Shown here: positions 44,601 to 55,799 of the stretch, piece after piece
Numbering within the stretch: position 1 is the stretch's first letter
Layout of the letters: each line of letters starts with the position of its first letter
NCBI RefSeq assembly: GCF_047948215.1
Contig: NC_134456.1
Location: 14,471,730-14,535,729 of the forward strand
Source: Lycorma delicatula
Taxonomy: Eukaryota > Arthropoda > Insecta > Hemiptera > Fulgoridae
Direction: 5' to 3'
Length of the DNA: 64,000 nucleotides
Notes under the pieces: model-generated
What the model was told of the DNA's origin: nothing
Database searches by the model: none
What the model saw: the letters and a program-made list of their open reading frames with translations, nothing else
Translations under genes and position numbers: made by a program

Positions 44601-47224
44601 GTGATTAGGATTGATGGACCAATGGAGAGCATTGGTCCATTGAGCAATATAAAGGACCCGAGTATAGCAACTCATGTCTGAGTGCTCTGTCCCCAATCAA
44701 GTATATTCTGTCTTAGTGGTTAGTATGAATAGAACTTACTTTCCCTAAATTCTCTTTTTTATGACTTTCTTCATTCTGATGTGGTTAATAACTTTTAGTG
44801 AGCGATTATTGTTCTGATTATTTCTTTGTCATACAATCAATCAGTTGGAGTAAATTACCATTCCTTATGCATTGTCAAGTTAATAATATTTATTTTCCCA
44901 CTTCATTTTTCTTTTTATTATTTGTATTAATATTATATTTGTGCTTGTTGATTTCCATGTTGAAGAAGTAAATCTCTGATATTGTTATAAAAAATCTCAC
45001 TTATGCATGATTCTGTATAAATCTGGACAATCTTAGCATTTTTCACAGGTTATAAAATTCATCTCATTTAGAAAAAAAAACTGATTATTAACTAGTTAGT
45101 TGTTGCCAAGATGGAAAAATAATATTCTGTTTTATTAAATTTTTTTGTTTGTATCACTTAACATTATTTCTTTCTTTTTTATAATATATACTACATTAGT
45201 ATTGTATAGTGCAATATGATGGAACCCATAAATTGAAATACTCTGTTTTTTGTTTTTGTGATAAAGTCTTTAAACGCATTACCAGATCTTTTCAAACTTG
45301 AGTAAAATTACAAGTCTGGATATAAGTGAACTTTCTGATCAAACATAAATTACAAAATAACAAGCAAGGACATTTTGGAGGTTAAGATATGGAATTACAA
45401 TGATATTGAAAACCCCCCAAAAAATTAAATATAAATAAATGATATTTTACTTATTAGTTCATTGAGTTTTTAATTTTTTCATTTCAGTTGGCATCAACTG
45501 TACGACCATTATTTATTAAAAAATGCAAAGTATTTTTTTAAATTTGATAATCTAAGAGAACTTTTTTCAGAGAGTAGTTTGGGCCAATGATATTTAATAT
45601 TATATATCAGTGGTTAAATTATATGAAAAGTTTTATTTTTATCTTATTTAAAACATGTTAAGATCAATATTTCTATACATTTTTTTTTCAATTACGCAAA
45701 AAGGTCCAAATACATAATTTTTCATTAAACTATACCAAACAATTTTAGATACTGCATTTCCTCAAAATGTGTGTCTAGGTATTGTATGCATTTTCAGTTT
45801 CCTACATTCATGAATTGTATCTATTACTTATAACACAATACATTCATTGAACTCAAAAATAGTTTTATCTATAAAAATACCATTCATACATTATTTATTT
45901 TCATTGATTTTACCTGAAATTACAATAGCAAACTGTTAAAATATTTTGTTCAATTACTTTGATTTCTTGTAATAATCAATCTACAAACATGCATGTGAAA
46001 CCTTTAATTATACAAATTTATGAGTTAAATAAGATTGTCTAGTTTTTAACATTTCTTCCGATACAGATTTTTTTTGTGTTATGACAATGTTATCTTAAAT
46101 CTGTTGTAACGTTGTCATATAAATTAGTTGCTTTTCTTTAACTTGCAATGGTATTTTTCATGTTTGTCCTCAGATTTTGCATTCTTAACTTAACATACTT
46201 AATTTCATCTATAGCCAATGTCAGGCATTGCCTATAGATTAAATTTTGTACAGTTACTAAGGTCGGTCGGGTGACAATAGAATATTCCACCATTACTTTT
46301 ACAAACATCCACCTGTAAGAGGATAAATTAAGGGTGCAGGTGTAAAAAATTACAAAATTTAAAAAATGGCTATGTGCTGTTTTTGGGGTCGCAGATGACA
46401 AATCTGATAGCTGTTTGACATTAAAAAAATGACAAAAACTTGGTACAGGAGTTTTTGTACTTTTGAATTTGACATTTTATCATCATCATCATATATATAT
46501 ACACATACAGATGATTTTTGGCAGGCAGTATGTTGATGTTGAGACACAGCTCCTGATGATTCACTCAGCTCTGTGATAGTTCTTTATGTATGATGTTTCC
46601 TTAAGATGTGATATTTTTTTAAGTTCCATAGCCCCTGGCGAAAATTGTAATAGTTAATTAAGTAAATGAAATAAAAACTTCACTATGCAAAAACTCTACT
46701 ATTTCGTTACTTTGTATAGTAACTGTTTGATTAAAAATTTGTTTGATATTTTATAAATATATTAGAAATTTCAATATATGATGTTATCTTTTGAAATCCA
46801 AATTAACCTACTAATTAAACTCATGCAGTGCATGATAATAATTCTATTAAAGTATGACAAAAGTATAAAGCAAGCTTTTAAAAATGTTTGTAATATTATT
46901 TTTATGAGATTGGTTTTGCCATATGTATGTGAAAGTATAAGATGAATTTAAGTAACTAAAGTTTTCAGCAGGTATAGAATAGAACAAATGGTACTTTCTA
47001 CTAAAAAATAAATACATTTCCTAACCACAAATGTACTTATTCAACACAATACTTATAGCTAAGATGAAAAACTAGTTATACAAACTGTAGGAGTGGAGAT
47101 AATAGTACATAAAACTGCCAATTAATTTTTCAAAATATCATTAATGCTATATGCATTATTGAAAGTCAATTGTTGTTTTATGATAAATTAATTACCAAGA
47201 AAAAGTTTTAATAAAATTAACTAA
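41604..47224. other. Intergenic region without a supported gene
   Basis: Long AT-rich stretch. A patch at 42870-43200 is less AT-rich and contains GGTCATGGTCAAG followed by GGTCACC, perhaps an unknown interspersed repeat. A perfect 11-bp inverted repeat (ATGGACCAATG) with a 5-nt loop lies at 44614-44640. An ATC/AT microsatellite lies at about 46480-46500. Confidence 0.5.
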
Positions 47225-50200
47225 TTTGCCCACCATGTTTCCTGGGGCTCGACCTTCTGCTCTACTCAAGGAAATATAGTACACAGTGTGAAACAAGACA
47301 GACCTTTGTTTGCTGAATAATGGATCTCACACATTCATGTCTTTATCATCTGGTACTATGTCTAACATCGATCTCTCCATATGCTCACCAAATTTATTCC
47401 CTCATCTTGATTGGTCTGTTTTGTGATGACTTTCACGGCAGTGACCAAAAACCAATTATCATTGGTTTCGGTGTGGACCACAAGATTAAGAGAAGGCCAC
47501 GGAAGTGGATTCTTGAAAGGGCAGATTGGGATGGATATCATAAACCCTTCCAATCACAGTATGACGACAGTGCGGACATCCTAGAGCAATTTTCCTCTTT
47601 TACATCCATGATACTTGAAACTGCCAGCAGATATACCCCAAAAACATCGGGTAATCCTAAACATCCTTCTGTTCCATGGTGGAATGATGATTGCAAATGT
47701 GCTATTAAGAATCGATGGCGAGCACTACGCAAATTTAATAATAAACCTACAACTGAATATTTAAATTTGTACCGCAGGGCTAGAGCGGTATGCCGTTGGG
47801 TCTTCTTGAACGCTAAGAGGAATTCATGGATGAAATATGTGAACACCATCTCGCGTACTACTCCCACGTCTACTGTGTGGAAAAAAAGTCATGCAATTTT
47901 CAGATCGCCAAGGCAATCTATTCTCGGTCTCATTGATGAAGGAGAACTCCTTTCATCATCTTCGGCTGTAACAAATACTTTAGCAAAATTTTTCCGCTCT
48001 GTGTCTCTCACTTCATCATATAGTAACGACTTTCAGAGGTACAAAGCACAGATAGAAATATTGGTGATTCAGTTGGTGAATTGAACACTCCATTCTTATT
48101 TAAAGAATTGTTGCATGTACTTAAGAACTCATGTGACATTTCCCCTGGATCAGACAACGTTCGCCTTTGTATGCTTTCACACCTTCCTAACTCAGCCCTT
48201 CAACATCTTTTGAATATTTACAATGGTTTATTCTCCGAACAAGTCTTTCCGCCAGGCTGGTCAGAAGCATTTATTATACCAGTACTAAAGCCTGGTAAAG
48301 ACAAAACCAATATCTCAAGGTACCACCCTATTTCTTTAACAAGCATGTTGTGTAAAATAATGGAGAGAGTGGTAAACCGCAGGCTTACATGGTACTTGGA
48401 AAAACATGGCTTTCTTTCTTCGGAACAGTGTGGTTTCCGACAGGGAAAAACTTCCATTGACCATTTAGTGTCAATGGAGACAGCCATACAAAACGCCTTC
48501 CTGAACCGCCAACAACTTGTTGCTATCTTCTTCGATATAAAAAAGGCGTATGACACAGCCTGGCGACATGGTATTCTTAACACTGTCAAGAGATGGGGAA
48601 TCAAGGGCAATATGCTTGCTTTATCCGGGGATTCTTAAATCACTGAACATTTCGTGTTCATGTATATGATTTACTTTCAGACAGCGTCATCTCCGAAAAT
48701 GGAGTATCTCAAGGTAGTGTATTAAGTGCCACCTTGTTTTCTGTAGCCATAAACAGCATTACCAATTGTCTACAGCCTCTTGTCTCATGTTCTCTGTTTG
48801 TTGACGATTTTGTTGTTTAAATTGCGAGCCGCTCAATACCCACTGCAGAGCGACTGCTACAGAACACTATATTTCACCTTGAGGCTTGATCCAGAACTAC
48901 TGGTTTCACATTTTCATCCGACAGAAAGAAATGTGTAGTCTTTTCTCGGCTATGGAACCCTTCTATTCCGCAAGTTTTTCTGAACAGAGAGCTTATTGCT
49001 GTCTTTCCTTACGTCGAGTTTCTAGGTTTGCTTTTTGATAGCCGTCTTACTTGGTTCAAACATATAAAGGAATTGAGGACAGAATGTTCCAAACTTTCTA
49101 AGGACCGATTGGTGTTGAGCCGATCGGTCATATATGTTACGTTTTTACTATTCCCTTGTTCATTCCCATTTAGATTATAACTATAATCTATAACCGTGCC
49201 TACTCTTCAGCTCGTCAAACCGTGCTTAAAATGCTGTACATCAGGCTTTTCTTCGGCTTGCCATAGGTGCGTTTAGATCAAGCCCTATTGCAAGCTTACT
49301 TGTAGACTGTGGCGAGCCATTACTTTGGGATAGACAAGACCAGCTTTTGTTATCTTATTTTGCCCGTCTCAAAGGACAGCCAAATCACCCGGCTTTTGAC
49401 CCCGTTCTTAGGAATCCTAATTTAAGGATGTATGAGGACCGTCCATGCTGTACTGCGCCTGTGGGTGTTCGTACCCGACGCCTGTTGCAGCATATAAATG
49501 TTGACACTCCCTCGTTCTTTCCATCATGCTCGTGCTCAAATCCTCTGTGGAGAATAAACCTTTTAAATTTTACATTTGACCTTACAACATACGATAAACA
49601 ATCAACACCACCTACTGTTTTCCGGCAAATGTTTTAGTATATTTTCACCAAGACAAACCCAGATGGGATGAAACAAGAAGACACCGCTGGTTGTGCTTTT
49701 GTTGTCAATGAAAGAACTTATATGTTTGGCCTACCCGGTATTATGAGTGTATTCACCGCTGAACTACTCGTTATAAATAGGGCTCTAAATATCGTTAACC
49801 CTAAATATAGAAACATTCTTATTTGCAGTGACTCTTGTAGTGCTCTCCAGACATTACAAAACTTTTATTCCAAACATCCTGTTGTCATTGAAATTTATGA
49901 TGCAATCGCTGATTTAGGTAATTACAACACAGAAGTAAGTTTTTGCTGGGTCCCTAGCCACATAGGGATTCTAGGTAACGAAAGAACAGATTATGCTGCT
50001 AAAGAAGCGTGTGTTCAACCTCCTTTCACCACCCGAGTTACTACCTTTGATTTTATCAATCGTGTAAAACAATCACTGAGAGCAAGGTGGCAAAGTGACT
50101 GGGCGACTACAGTCGATAATAAACTTTGACGGACTAAAGATTTAGTGTTGCCATGGGGCTCCTCTTGCAGAAAATCTCATCGTGAGGAAGTGATCCTCTG

Positions 50201-50806
50201 CCGGTTACAGATAGGACATACGAGGATCACACACGAATACCTAATTTCAGGAGAAGTCCCACCCCTATGCACACGATGCAACTATGCGGCGTTGCGTTGT
50301 AAGTTTAATCTACCTAGAAACATCCGTGATATCTTGTACAATAATAATGAAATTTTGGACTGGATGTTTCTGTTTTTGCATAGTACCAGGTTACTGCAAA
50401 AAATTTAATATTATCATATACATTTTTATGCTAGAAGAGTTGTTGATAATTTTTAACCTTTACTTTCAATTTTTTTTTTTTTTGGTTCTATGTCTTTAAT
50501 TTTATTATCCGAGAAGGGAGCATTTTGCACAACCCATCGGAATTAGGTAAGTTTTATATAGTTTCTTTATTCGATTATTTTAAATTTTATATTTTAAAGA
50601 CTTCATCTGCGGTATTAGTTTTGAGTTTTATTTTACCTTCTTGACTCTTGTTTTAATAAATTTTTATTATATGATTAATATTAATTTTACACCTTATAAG
50701 TTTTATTATTTTGGAGTTATTTTACCCTTTTATTAATAAAATTCCGAGTGATGATAATGCCCAGGCGTTTTTTGCTCACAAACAAAAAAATAAATAAATA
50801 AAAAAT
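47225..50806 (+). mobile_element. 5'-truncated LINE with RT and RNase H (I/jockey-like)
   Basis: It starts inside the endonuclease domain (FAHHVSWG, then LVLCLTSISPY and GSDQKPIIIG). A linker ORF follows at 47446-48084. The RT has PGSDNVRLCML, IIPVLKPGK, SRYHPISLTSMLCKIMERVV, GFRQGKTSIDHLV, FFDIKKAYDTAW (motif A), ENGVSQGSVLSATLF (motif B) and SLFVDDFVV (motif C). FLGLLFDSRLTWFKHIKELR lies in the thumb. RNase H (about 49650-50100) keeps FTAELLVINRAL, ICSDSCSAL, WVPSHIGILGNE and RTDYAAKEA. A Cys-containing tail follows (RLQIGHTRITHEYL, CTRC). The 3' end reads CCCAGGCGTTTTTTGCTC before a TAAA/A-rich tail at about 50784-50806. RNase H argues for an I-group rather than jockey proper. Frames are broken at about 48080, 48640, 48820 and 49180. 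Dead copy, but the least decayed LINE here. Confidence 0.9.
49171..49190. repeat. 9-bp snap-back inverted repeat within the LINE
   Basis: TAGATTATA, loop AC, TATAATCTA. Removing the 13 bases TATAATCTATAAC restores the reading HSHLDYN-RAYSSARQT across the site, so this is an inserted inverted copy that caused a frameshift. Confidence 0.8.
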
Positions 50807-50939
50807 TTAAAAAAGTTATTAATTTTAATTTATTAGATTGATCAGTACAAAAAATACAGTACAGTCAATAAATTTTAGTTGCAAGTTATTTCAAATGTAA
50901 ATATTAGGCCTTAATTAATTAGTAATTTTTATGTAACAT

Positions 50940-51378
50940 AATATGAAAGTGTAGAATGCATCAGATTTGCTGAGAATATGGTATTGCTAGCATTAAGTAT
51001 CAAGGTACAGGAATGCTGGAGAACTTTGGTATAAAAATCAATAATGAGAAAACTAAATGTATGACGATTGGAAGGATAAGAAAAGTGTAGCATTGTATGG
51101 AGTGAAGATGTGGACTTTATACGAGCAAGATGAGAAAAAATTAGAAGCTTTTGAAATGTGGTTCTGGAGGAAGATGGAAAGGGCAGAACAAGACAGTGGG
51201 AGAGGATAGATCACTAAGGCAGACTTTTAGAAATAGAAAAAGAAACTGGCCTGGACATGTGTTACTGAAGGACTGTTTGTTAAAGTTTGCCTTACAGGGT
51301 TCAGTGAATGGTAATAGAGGGAGAGAAAGATGAAGATGAGATACTGCTCAGTGACATTAAGGTAGAAAGAAGTTTGTT
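50940..51378 (+). mobile_element. C-terminal fragment of an endonuclease-RT LINE
   Basis: Reads CIRFAENMVLLA (RT motif C region), KINNEKTKCMTIG, then LYGVKMWTLYEQDEKKLEAF and EMWFWRKMERA, then DRSLRQTFRNRKRNWPGHVL and DCLLKFALQGSVNG. This is the conserved C-terminal part of the same broad family as the relic at 1320-3780, with internal deletions between blocks. Confidence 0.75.
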
Positions 51379-53253
51379 ATTATTACCAAAATTAAGTTTC
51401 ATATAACAACCTCTTCAGCAAAAAAGGGGAGATTGAAAGAAAATATGAAAAAATATTTGGCCTAAACAAACATGTAAAGAATGTAATAATGTGACTGTAT
51501 TTGAGAATTGTATTCCATAGGGAGAAAAATTTAAGGAGGGAAAGTAGTTGAAGAATATGTTCTAAATATTCTTAGGTCATTTCTTTGTTAGACGATGTTC
51601 TAAGGATTGCAAACAATTTTTTTAAAAATTGCAAAATATACACATATATTCAGTGAAAACTGAAGATATGGGAAGGTATCATAAAAATTTGATAATTGGC
51701 TGGTGCAATAGCTATGTATTATATCACCAGGTAATATTGTAGCTGGTACTATAATATACATGGTCAAGTATTGTTTACTTTCAATTTATACAATAATACT
51801 TGTGTAACATTGTTCTAAATATTCACACCTGAAAGACTGTTGACCTACCCAGAGGTAGCCATTAATAAGTTTATATTGAAAATCAATTTTATCTATCCTT
51901 AATACTAGTTCAGTACAAATTTTAAATATAGAATGTAATAATATTACATCCTTTTTGAGAATTTTGCATTTTACTTCAGCAAATATTAAGTGTATATCTG
52001 ACTAGATTTATTCTGATATTTAATAAACAAAAAATTTAAGATCTCAGGTTAGTATTTATAGATGCACCAAAGTTTCAAGAGAAAATCTAGTTATTTATTC
52101 CAAAAATAGCCATATCCACATCCATCATACCCATTTTTATACAAAACAGCATAACAGTTTTTTTACAAGAACATTTTTATGCTTCCAATATCATTTTTAA
52201 TAAATAACACTGGGTGGCCATAAAAACTTTATGTAGGATATTCATTTTAAATTATAATGGACTGTTACATAAAATGCAAATCAAAATAAAAATAGCATAA
52301 TAACAAAACACACTGATAACCATAGCAATTCAAAAATATATCTTCTAAATTGCACTGAGAACGACAATGAATGTATTCATTCAGAGTAACAAAGAGAACA
52401 TACAAATACTACAAACAAACCTTCAACCTTTATAAATCACTTGTTAACATAGACGTAAACCACAACATGCAGTTTTACAAACATCATGTTGGTTTTCATG
52501 CATAGTATTTGAAAACCAACATCTTGAATATGAAATCAAACGCAAGGCAGATTAAGTATATTTATTCCATATTAAAGGGATCTCCTAACCAATTTAAAAC
52601 GTTCACCATTAACAACAGTGTCACGCACGGTTAACTGCTTTGATCATATTAGCTCCCAAAGAATCTTACTGAAAAGATTCATTTCCACATAATTTCATTG
52701 TAGTTTTAAAAATAATTTGTAATATTAAAAAAAAAAGTTATTTCATCATACTGATTAACGCCTTTGAAATTGTTCTATTTTGTTTTGTATTGAATTTTTT
52801 GTACTTTAAAATATTTAGGTCACTGTTATTTTATACTATTATTATTTTATGTATTAATATCAAATTTAACAGCTTATTTTTGTTTTATTAATTTAGATTA
52901 AATTATGAAGCTACAATTATCTAGGTTATCTCATGGTTTTCTTATTCATTTCAGGTAACTAAGGGAGTTCCATGTTATATGTGGGGCAGATATTAGAATA
53001 TTTATTTTATAAATTCTTAGTACTCCTTGTATCACTAACGAGGCTGCTTGAGATCACTGTAAAAAAATTAACACATTATGTTAGAGTAAATGAGTGCATT
53101 ATTGTTTTGCAATAATATTCAGTATATTGTTGCTTTATATAATCTCTATGTTACCATAATAACGATTTCTTATTCTCTATGTTAACCTTTAAGTATCTGA
53201 TTGTAGGTCGTGCTCGCAAAATTTTTGCTGTTGGGAATAGCTGCGTTTAAATT
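51379..53253. other. Intergenic region upstream of UQCR10
   Basis: No gene is seen. 52209-52240 (GGGTGGCCATAAAAACTT) resembles the end of a DNA transposon, but no partner end was found. A 13-bp inverted repeat (ATGTTGGTTTTCA) with an 11-nt loop lies at 52486-52522. Confidence 0.5.
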
Positions 53254-53280
53254 TTGGTGCTTGCATTTTTGACTTTCAAA
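53180..53280 (+). promoter_or_regulatory. Probable 5' leader of UQCR10
   Basis: A slightly GC-richer stretch (GGTCGTGCTCGC at about 53206) precedes the ATG. A pyrimidine-poor ATTGTAG just before it could be a 3' splice site of a leader intron. No core promoter element is clear. Confidence 0.25.
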
Positions 53281-53463
53281 ATGTCTGCGCTGAACAATAT
53301 TTATAATATAATATTTAGAAGATCGTCGACTTATGCTCTTACAATAATTGGAGCTTCATTTTTCTTCGAAAGGGCTTTTGATGTTGGTACGGAACACCTC
53401 TTTGAACAGATAAATAAAGGAAAAATGTGGAAACATATCAAACACAATTATACAGAAAAATAA
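53281..53463 (+). CDS. UQCR10: Ubiquinol-cytochrome c reductase subunit 9 (complex III, UQCR10/QCR9 family)
   Basis: A 60-residue protein starting MSALNNIYNIIFRRSSTYAL. The family has a single membrane span and sits in mitochondrial complex III next to the Rieske protein and cytochrome c1. The sequence shows the family order: FRRSSTYALTII, then a hydrophobic segment (about 17-29), then FFFERAFDVGTEH, then INKGKMWKHIKH near the C-terminus (compare LFRRTSTFALTI and GKLWKHIKHKY in vertebrates). The ATG at 53281 was chosen because upstream in-frame sequence has no other ATG and does not resemble the family. There is no intron in the coding part. A retrocopy is possible, but the frame is intact and no poly(A) scar is seen right after it. 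About 16 kb from the DNAJC7 start, with no functional link implied. Confidence 0.93.
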   Translation: MSALNNIYNIIFRRSSTYALTIIGASFFFERAFDVGTEHLFEQINKGKMWKHIKHNYTEK

Positions 53464-55465
53464 ATCTTAAGAATTCAGATTAATAGTTTTTTTTTTAGCT
53501 TGTTGATCTTAACATCTGTAAAGTGTGGAAAATGTATAATTTATTACTTCGTAGATACTGAAAATTAGTTTGCATTTAAGTACAATTTAAAAAATATTTT
53601 ACTTGTAAATGTTCGTTATGTGTACAAAGTTAATTTCTAAATTATAAATTTATTACAATTTAATATGTGTGTTCTTTTATGTTCTATATTTATTTCCTTT
53701 AAATTAACTCATTGGTTATGGTAGTTCATCTGTGTGTTCAATGAAACTGTGATCTTAAATATAGTGGAGACATCTTTTGTGGAATACGTAGGTTTTAACC
53801 CGGTGTACTTGCACGTTAGGTATTGTTTGAACATTTTTTACTCCAATATAATTGCCAGAATCTGGATTTTAATTTATTTCCAAAATCAAATTGAATTTAT
53901 TTTTATAATGTATTGCACATGTTTGTGGTAATTAAATTGCAGGGCTTTTTCCTGAGTTGGTTTTTTAAGGCCATAGTTATAATTTTAGCTTATTTTTCAC
54001 AAGTATTAAGTTATATCCTTTTTCCAAATTTTGTGGTCTCATTTTAAGCTATTTTTATTATACATATTGTAAATGCACTTTTTTTAGCAACAGTTTTGAA
54101 TTTAAATTTCTCATGTTAACTGCTAATTTATACTGACCATTGTGTGTGTGTATATATATATATCAAGAATAAGGGATTTAAATTATTAGCTTTTGATTTC
54201 TAATACAAGTATTTTGGTTGCAAAAATTCTAATATAAACACAGTTTCAGATAAACCATCTTATTGTACCAGGTAAAGCATGACTGTGAACAATTTGTTTT
54301 AAATGCATAAATCTGTTTCGATTGTTCTTGCGTATTGCTGATGCAAATAATTTTATTGTTTTAAAAGCAATTTTATAATTTAAATAATTTTTTGTTTCTA
54401 AACTTGAGATTTTATTAAGACTTTAAATTGTGTGGGCATTTTTCCATTGCATTGTAACCATTTTCAGGTAGTATGAATTTTATTAAATTATTTTCTTCAT
54501 TTAATCAAACATTGTCTTTCAAGTGGTTTAGGGTCTCTGTTAAAAGTACTACAAAATCCCTTTTCTTTAATTTTTTTCTTATTCTTGCACTTTTCATTCT
54601 ATTTCATGTTAAAAAATGTACATGCCCAACAATAAAAATATTTTATTTTTCATTGTTGCTAATCAAATTTATATGCTGTGATACTCATGTCATAATGCTT
54701 TCATCTTCTATGACTGGTGCTGCTGATTTTTACTTTAGCATAAGCTGAGGGTATTTTCTGGCCGTTATCATTTATATGATGTTATAGAAAGGAGTGTTAG
54801 GTTTATGTATTTAATTATGTCCATTTAATATATTTTTATGTATTTAATATTTGAATATGTTTTGTGATTAACATTTTTAAGGTGGTTATTATGTTGGTTA
54901 CAATTATTTTTTGTAGCTTACTGAATTTTTATTCTTGTAGAGTTATAAACTTAACACCTCTAACTCTACAAGAATGTCCAGGGACATTGACAGTTGTTTT
55001 CCTTTTGTTCCGAAGACAAAATGCTGGATAATAAGTCTTCATTTTAAATGTACGAAGTATTTTCTCTTGAGTTGTCATTTATGTAAGTTAATGTAATGTA
55101 TTCATTGATTATCTTAGTTTGGTATTTCATACATAGTGAGTCTGTGTCTATTAGGAATTTTATGATAGTTTGAGAAATTGGGAATGAGTATCTTTCAATG
55201 TATTGTCAATTAGTTTTTATAATTTTGAGGTCAAGAAAATAATTTATTTTGCTTTCAGGCTTAAATATGTTAATAAATGTTCAAACTTTCATGTGTACAA
55301 TAAGATCTCATCTGTGTCAGTATTTCATTTTTGAGCATTTTTTTTTGTTAAAAAAAAATTGCTGACAATCTAATGGTAACCCTTTGATAATCAACATTAA
55401 TTTTTAAGATTTCACAAGCAAAAAAAAAAATAATGGTAAAATACATATAGTAGACACTGTTAGGG
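53464..55465. other. Region downstream of UQCR10
   Basis: No gene is seen. It is AT- and T-rich on the plus strand. A perfect 15-bp inverted repeat (ATTCTTGTAGAGTTA) with a 15-nt loop lies at 54931-54975. Confidence 0.55.
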
Positions 55466-55799
55466 TTCATTTTAATTATCACTGGCAGTCATTTACATCA
55501 TATACATTATTTTTATTTTTATTGTTGTGATTATTAATATTTGCAGTGTATAATTTTTTTTGTAATTTGCCCAGAACAGCTGCATACACAGTTAATTATA
55601 AAACTACCTACTGAATATTATACTGCATAAATTTCATTCATTTTAATTTAATCACTGGCAGTCATTTACACCATGTACATTAATTTTATTTTTATCGTAG
55701 TGATGTTTTATATTTGTAGTGTATAATTTTTTTTTTGTAATTTGCCCAGAACAGCTATTTATAAAACTACCTATTGAATATTATACAGCATAAATTTCC
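55466..55799. repeat. Diverged direct tandem duplication, two units of about 165 bp
   Basis: Unit 1 (55466-55635) and unit 2 (55637-55799) share TCACTGGCAGTCATTTACA, AGTGTATAATTTTTTT, TGTAATTTGCCCAGAACAGC and ATAAAACTACCTA in the same order, with small indels. No coding potential is evident. Confidence 0.9.

Noticed and set aside
52200..52700. DNA transposon ending in GGGTGGCCATAAAAACTT
   Set aside because: Only one end-like sequence was seen. No inverted partner or transposase blocks.
53254..53280. Upstream extension of the UQCR10 frame
   Set aside because: There is no ATG in that part and it does not resemble the family. The ATG at 53281 gives the expected length.
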